Assembly: GCA_964539095.1 (NCBI GenBank) | Contig: CAZIFL010000021.1 | Coordinates: forward strand, 1-51,799 | Length of the DNA stretch: 51,799 bases | DNA from: DAIPKP01 sp964539095 | GTDB lineage: Bacteria; Synergistota; Synergistia; Synergistales; Aminiphilaceae | Direction of reading: 5' to 3' | Part shown: positions 50,282 through 51,799 of the stretch, in pieces | How positions within the stretch are numbered: position 1 is the first letter of the stretch | Layout of the letters: each line of letters opens with the position of its first letter | The notes under the pieces: generated by a model | Told to the model about the DNA's origin: nothing | The model's database searches: none | Seen by the model: the letters and a program-made list of their open reading frames with translations, nothing else | Position numbers and translations under genes: made by a program

Positions 50282-50857
50282 CTACTCGGGAGAATTAGAG
50301 GGGGGAGAGAACTCTCCTTGAGAGGAGATCCCTAGTTTTTGCAGTCTGTTGCAAAGTAGCGAGGTGAGAATTCCCACACAGAGCCCTGAAAGAACCCCCG
50401 TAAAGAGAAGCACGGGAAGATAGAGGAAAATTCTGGAGGTGTGCATTAAAAGGGCCACCACCGTGATTTGAGCGAGATTATGGGTGAGGGCTCCCAAAAT
50501 GCTGATGCTAGGAAGACTCAGAAAATGGGGTAGACGTCGGTAGAGAAAGGCCGTTACCCCTAGGCTTGAAAGCCCCCCCGCGAAGCTGCAGGCGAAGGCA
50601 AAAAGATTTCCCCCTAAAAGAAAGCTTATACAGACCCGAAGCAGCGTAATGCCCAGAGCACTTTTCCACCCCAGCAGTACCAGTGCTCCCAGAGAGACCG
50701 CATTGGCAAATCCCGGTTTCACCCCCGGAAAAAGAAGAGGAATCTGGGCTTCTGCGGCGTGTACCCCCAAGGCCAAAGCCCCCAGGAGCCCCGTAAGAAT
50801 AAGCTGCCGCGAAGAACCTCTAAAATCTTTCGAAAGAGCCTTAATGGGAGACCGCAT
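50282..50857 (-). CDS. Gx-type transporter (HepI-like membrane protein)
   Basis: A 191-residue membrane protein with about five or six helices, of the family often named Gx transporter or heptaprenyl diphosphate synthase component I. Typical blocks are GVHAAEAQIPLLFPGVKPGFANAVSLGAL and LGGNLFAFACSFAGGLSS, with GALTHNLAQITVV. In many anaerobes this gene accompanies a NusG domain II protein and ApbE next to rnf genes, as here. A substrate-binding ECF-like role has been suggested for the family; the substrate is unknown. It overlaps the NusG domain II gene by 17 bases. Confidence 0.85.
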   Translation of the reverse strand: MRSPIKALSKDFRGSSRQLILTGLLGALALGVHAAEAQIPLLFPGVKPGFANAVSLGALVLLGWKSALGITLLRVCISFLLGGNLFAFACSFAGGLSSLGVTAFLYRRLPHFLSLPSISILGALTHNLAQITVVALLMHTSRIFLYLPVLLFTGVLSGLCVGILTSLLCNRLQKLGISSQGEFSPPSNSPE

Positions 50858-51251
50858 CCACCGAGGCCTCCTTCGGCATTCCCTCTATGTGCACCAGCAC
50901 TCTGTGGGGAAGGCAGAGAGCCATCTCCCCCGGGCGGGAGAGCCACCCCGAGGCGATGCAATCACCATGCGGGCAATCTGCTTCGATAAACCGGATTCTT
51001 CCGGGCTCCAGAAGCAGCACGTTATAATGCCCCCCCTCGTTCTCCAGTCGCAGCGTATAAGGGGCCTCCACCCGGGTGAGATCAATCCGGTGGCGTTGCT
51101 CCCCCTCCTGTTCCACCACCACATAGAGCGCAGAGAGGGCTTCGGAAAAATCCTTCGGAGTAGAAACACTCCTCCAGAAAAAAAATCCTGCAAGGCAAAG
51201 GGCCCCCGCACACGTCAGAAGGACTATCAGCATTTTATCCCCCGGTTTCAA
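50841..51251 (-). CDS. NusG domain II-containing protein
   Basis: A 136-residue protein with an N-terminal membrane helix (KMLIVLLTCAGALCLAGFFFW, about 6-26) followed by a small beta-rich NusG_II domain exposed outside the cytoplasm. Conserved features are EADCPHGDCIASGWL, with a CxxxxC pair, and GEMALCLPHRVLVHI. Its function is not established. Its constant company with ApbE and Rnf genes suggests a part in assembling or flavinylating exported flavoproteins (inference). It overlaps the ApbE gene by 17 bases, so the three leftward genes are coupled. Confidence 0.85.
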   Translation of the reverse strand: MKPGDKMLIVLLTCAGALCLAGFFFWRSVSTPKDFSEALSALYVVVEQEGEQRHRIDLTRVEAPYTLRLENEGGHYNVLLLEPGRIRFIEADCPHGDCIASGWLSRPGEMALCLPHRVLVHIEGMPKEASVDAVSH

Positions 51252-51799
51252 AGGTAAAACTCCTCTGGGTAAGCATAAAGATCTTTGGGATTCCCGAGGT
51301 CCCGATAATCCGGCGATCGGACGTCACGAAAAGGGCTTCCACGCCCTCAAGATGCTCTGCAAGTTCGATTCCCCGCAAAAGCCCCAGCACATAGAGCCCC
51401 GTGGCAAGGGCATCCCCCTCAAGGGAGTCCTTACAAACCACGGTAACGCTGAGAAGCTCCTGGGAAGCGGGGTACCCTGTGCGGGGGTCAAGAATATGAT
51501 GGTACCGTACCCCTTCCTGCTCGAAATAACGCTCGTAATTTCCCGAGGTTACCACCGACATATCCGAAAGGGAGAGAACGCCGAGAAAAGCCCCCCGGGG
51601 TTCCAGGGGATTTTGAATGCCTATCTTCCAGGGGGCTCCTCCGGGTTTGCTCCCCAGAACGGCAATGTTTCCCCCCATATTGATGAGTCCCTGGGAGATA
51701 CCGTGGTTTTTGAGAATATCCCGTACCCGGTCTCCGGCGTACCCCTTGGCGATACCCCCAAAATCAGGAACCTGACCTTTTCGGGCAAGAAGGGCGGTA
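51235..51799 (-). CDS. apbE: ApbE FAD:protein FMN transferase, 5' end beyond the window
   Basis: The visible 187 codons are the C-terminal part of an ApbE flavin transferase; the frame is still open at the right window edge, so the N-terminus is missing from view. Motifs are DFGGIAKGYAGD, LINMGGNIAVLGS, LDPRTGYPAS and GDALATGLYVLG, the last with the Mg-binding Asp. ApbE cuts FAD and attaches FMN to Thr in S/TGAT motifs of exported proteins, and RnfG and RnfD in the neighbouring operon carry such motifs. These are its likely substrates (established for the family, inferred here). It is first of three leftward genes. Confidence 0.92.
   Translation of the reverse strand, partial: TALLARKGQVPDFGGIAKGYAGDRVRDILKNHGISQGLINMGGNIAVLGSKPGGAPWKIGIQNPLEPRGAFLGVLSLSDMSVVTSGNYERYFEQEGVRYHHILDPRTGYPASQELLSVTVVCKDSLEGDALATGLYVLGLLRGIELAEHLEGVEALFVTSDRRIIGTSGIPKIFMLTQRSFTFETGG

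Overview
The window reads as chromosome of a Gram-negative, anaerobic, amino-acid- or organic-acid-fermenting bacterium with a mid-range GC content (judged by eye, not computed). An outer membrane is implied by a TolC-type channel, RND pumps and a full lipid A aminoarabinose (arn) pathway. Anaerobic energy metabolism is implied by a complete Rnf complex and citrate lyase. This combination, with a UPF0251 protein, two FCD-type regulators and amidohydrolases, would fit Synergistota (the Dethiosulfovibrio/Aminobacterium/Jonquetella type), but no marker gene is present, so that assignment is inference.

Layout. (1) 1-910: the AT-rich right end of what looks like an integrated element. It carries an unrecognised gene, a truncated DUF2188 gene and, at 891-909, a sequence that looks like the last 19 bases of a tRNA-Ser gene (a likely attachment site). 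(2) 921-3195: a terminator hairpin, a secreted S10-type serine carboxypeptidase and a UPF0251/DUF134 DNA-binding protein. (3) 3362-12190: a drug-efflux operon with RND permease, periplasmic adaptor, second RND permease and TolC-type channel. It is followed by an unusual 127-base imperfect inverted repeat and a bidirectional terminator. (4) 12461-19505: a catabolic island. A permease and an FAD oxidoreductase are transcribed leftward from a promoter with a palindrome between its -35 and -10 boxes. Rightward lie an FCD-domain regulator, an SMR/ArnE-F-like membrane protein, an N-acyl-D-amino-acid deacylase-like amidohydrolase and an M20 amidohydrolase. (5) 19529-22878: a RarD-type transporter and a membrane-anchored HD-GYP protein.

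(6) 23096-32400, all leftward: a probable ten-gene tricarboxylic-acid locus. In transcription order it has an FCD/GntR regulator, an HD-domain protein, two complete large/small pairs of aconitase-superfamily hydro-lyases, an isocitrate/homoisocitrate-type dehydrogenase and citrate lyase subunits gamma, beta and alpha. It could interconvert citrate and isocitrate, oxidise isocitrate to 2-oxoglutarate and cleave citrate to oxaloacetate and acetate. Why there are two hydro-lyases is not obvious, and their specificity motifs are atypical. This is the best candidate for an undescribed pathway here. (7) 32739-35266: a TGS-domain nucleoside kinase and a PIN toxin-antitoxin pair. (8) 35263-44941, leftward: a queuosine-precursor-type transporter, arnT, arnB, arnC, arnA split into two genes, and arnD, followed by a DUF3089 hydrolase and a patatin phospholipase. 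(9) 45127-51799: rnfCDGEAB rightward, then convergent genes for a Gx-type transporter, a NusG domain II protein and an ApbE FMN transferase cut by the window edge. ApbE is the enzyme expected to flavinylate RnfG and RnfD.

No CRISPR array, complete rRNA or tRNA gene, or insertion sequence was seen. Start sites were chosen by Shine-Dalgarno spacing and often lie inside the longest open frame.
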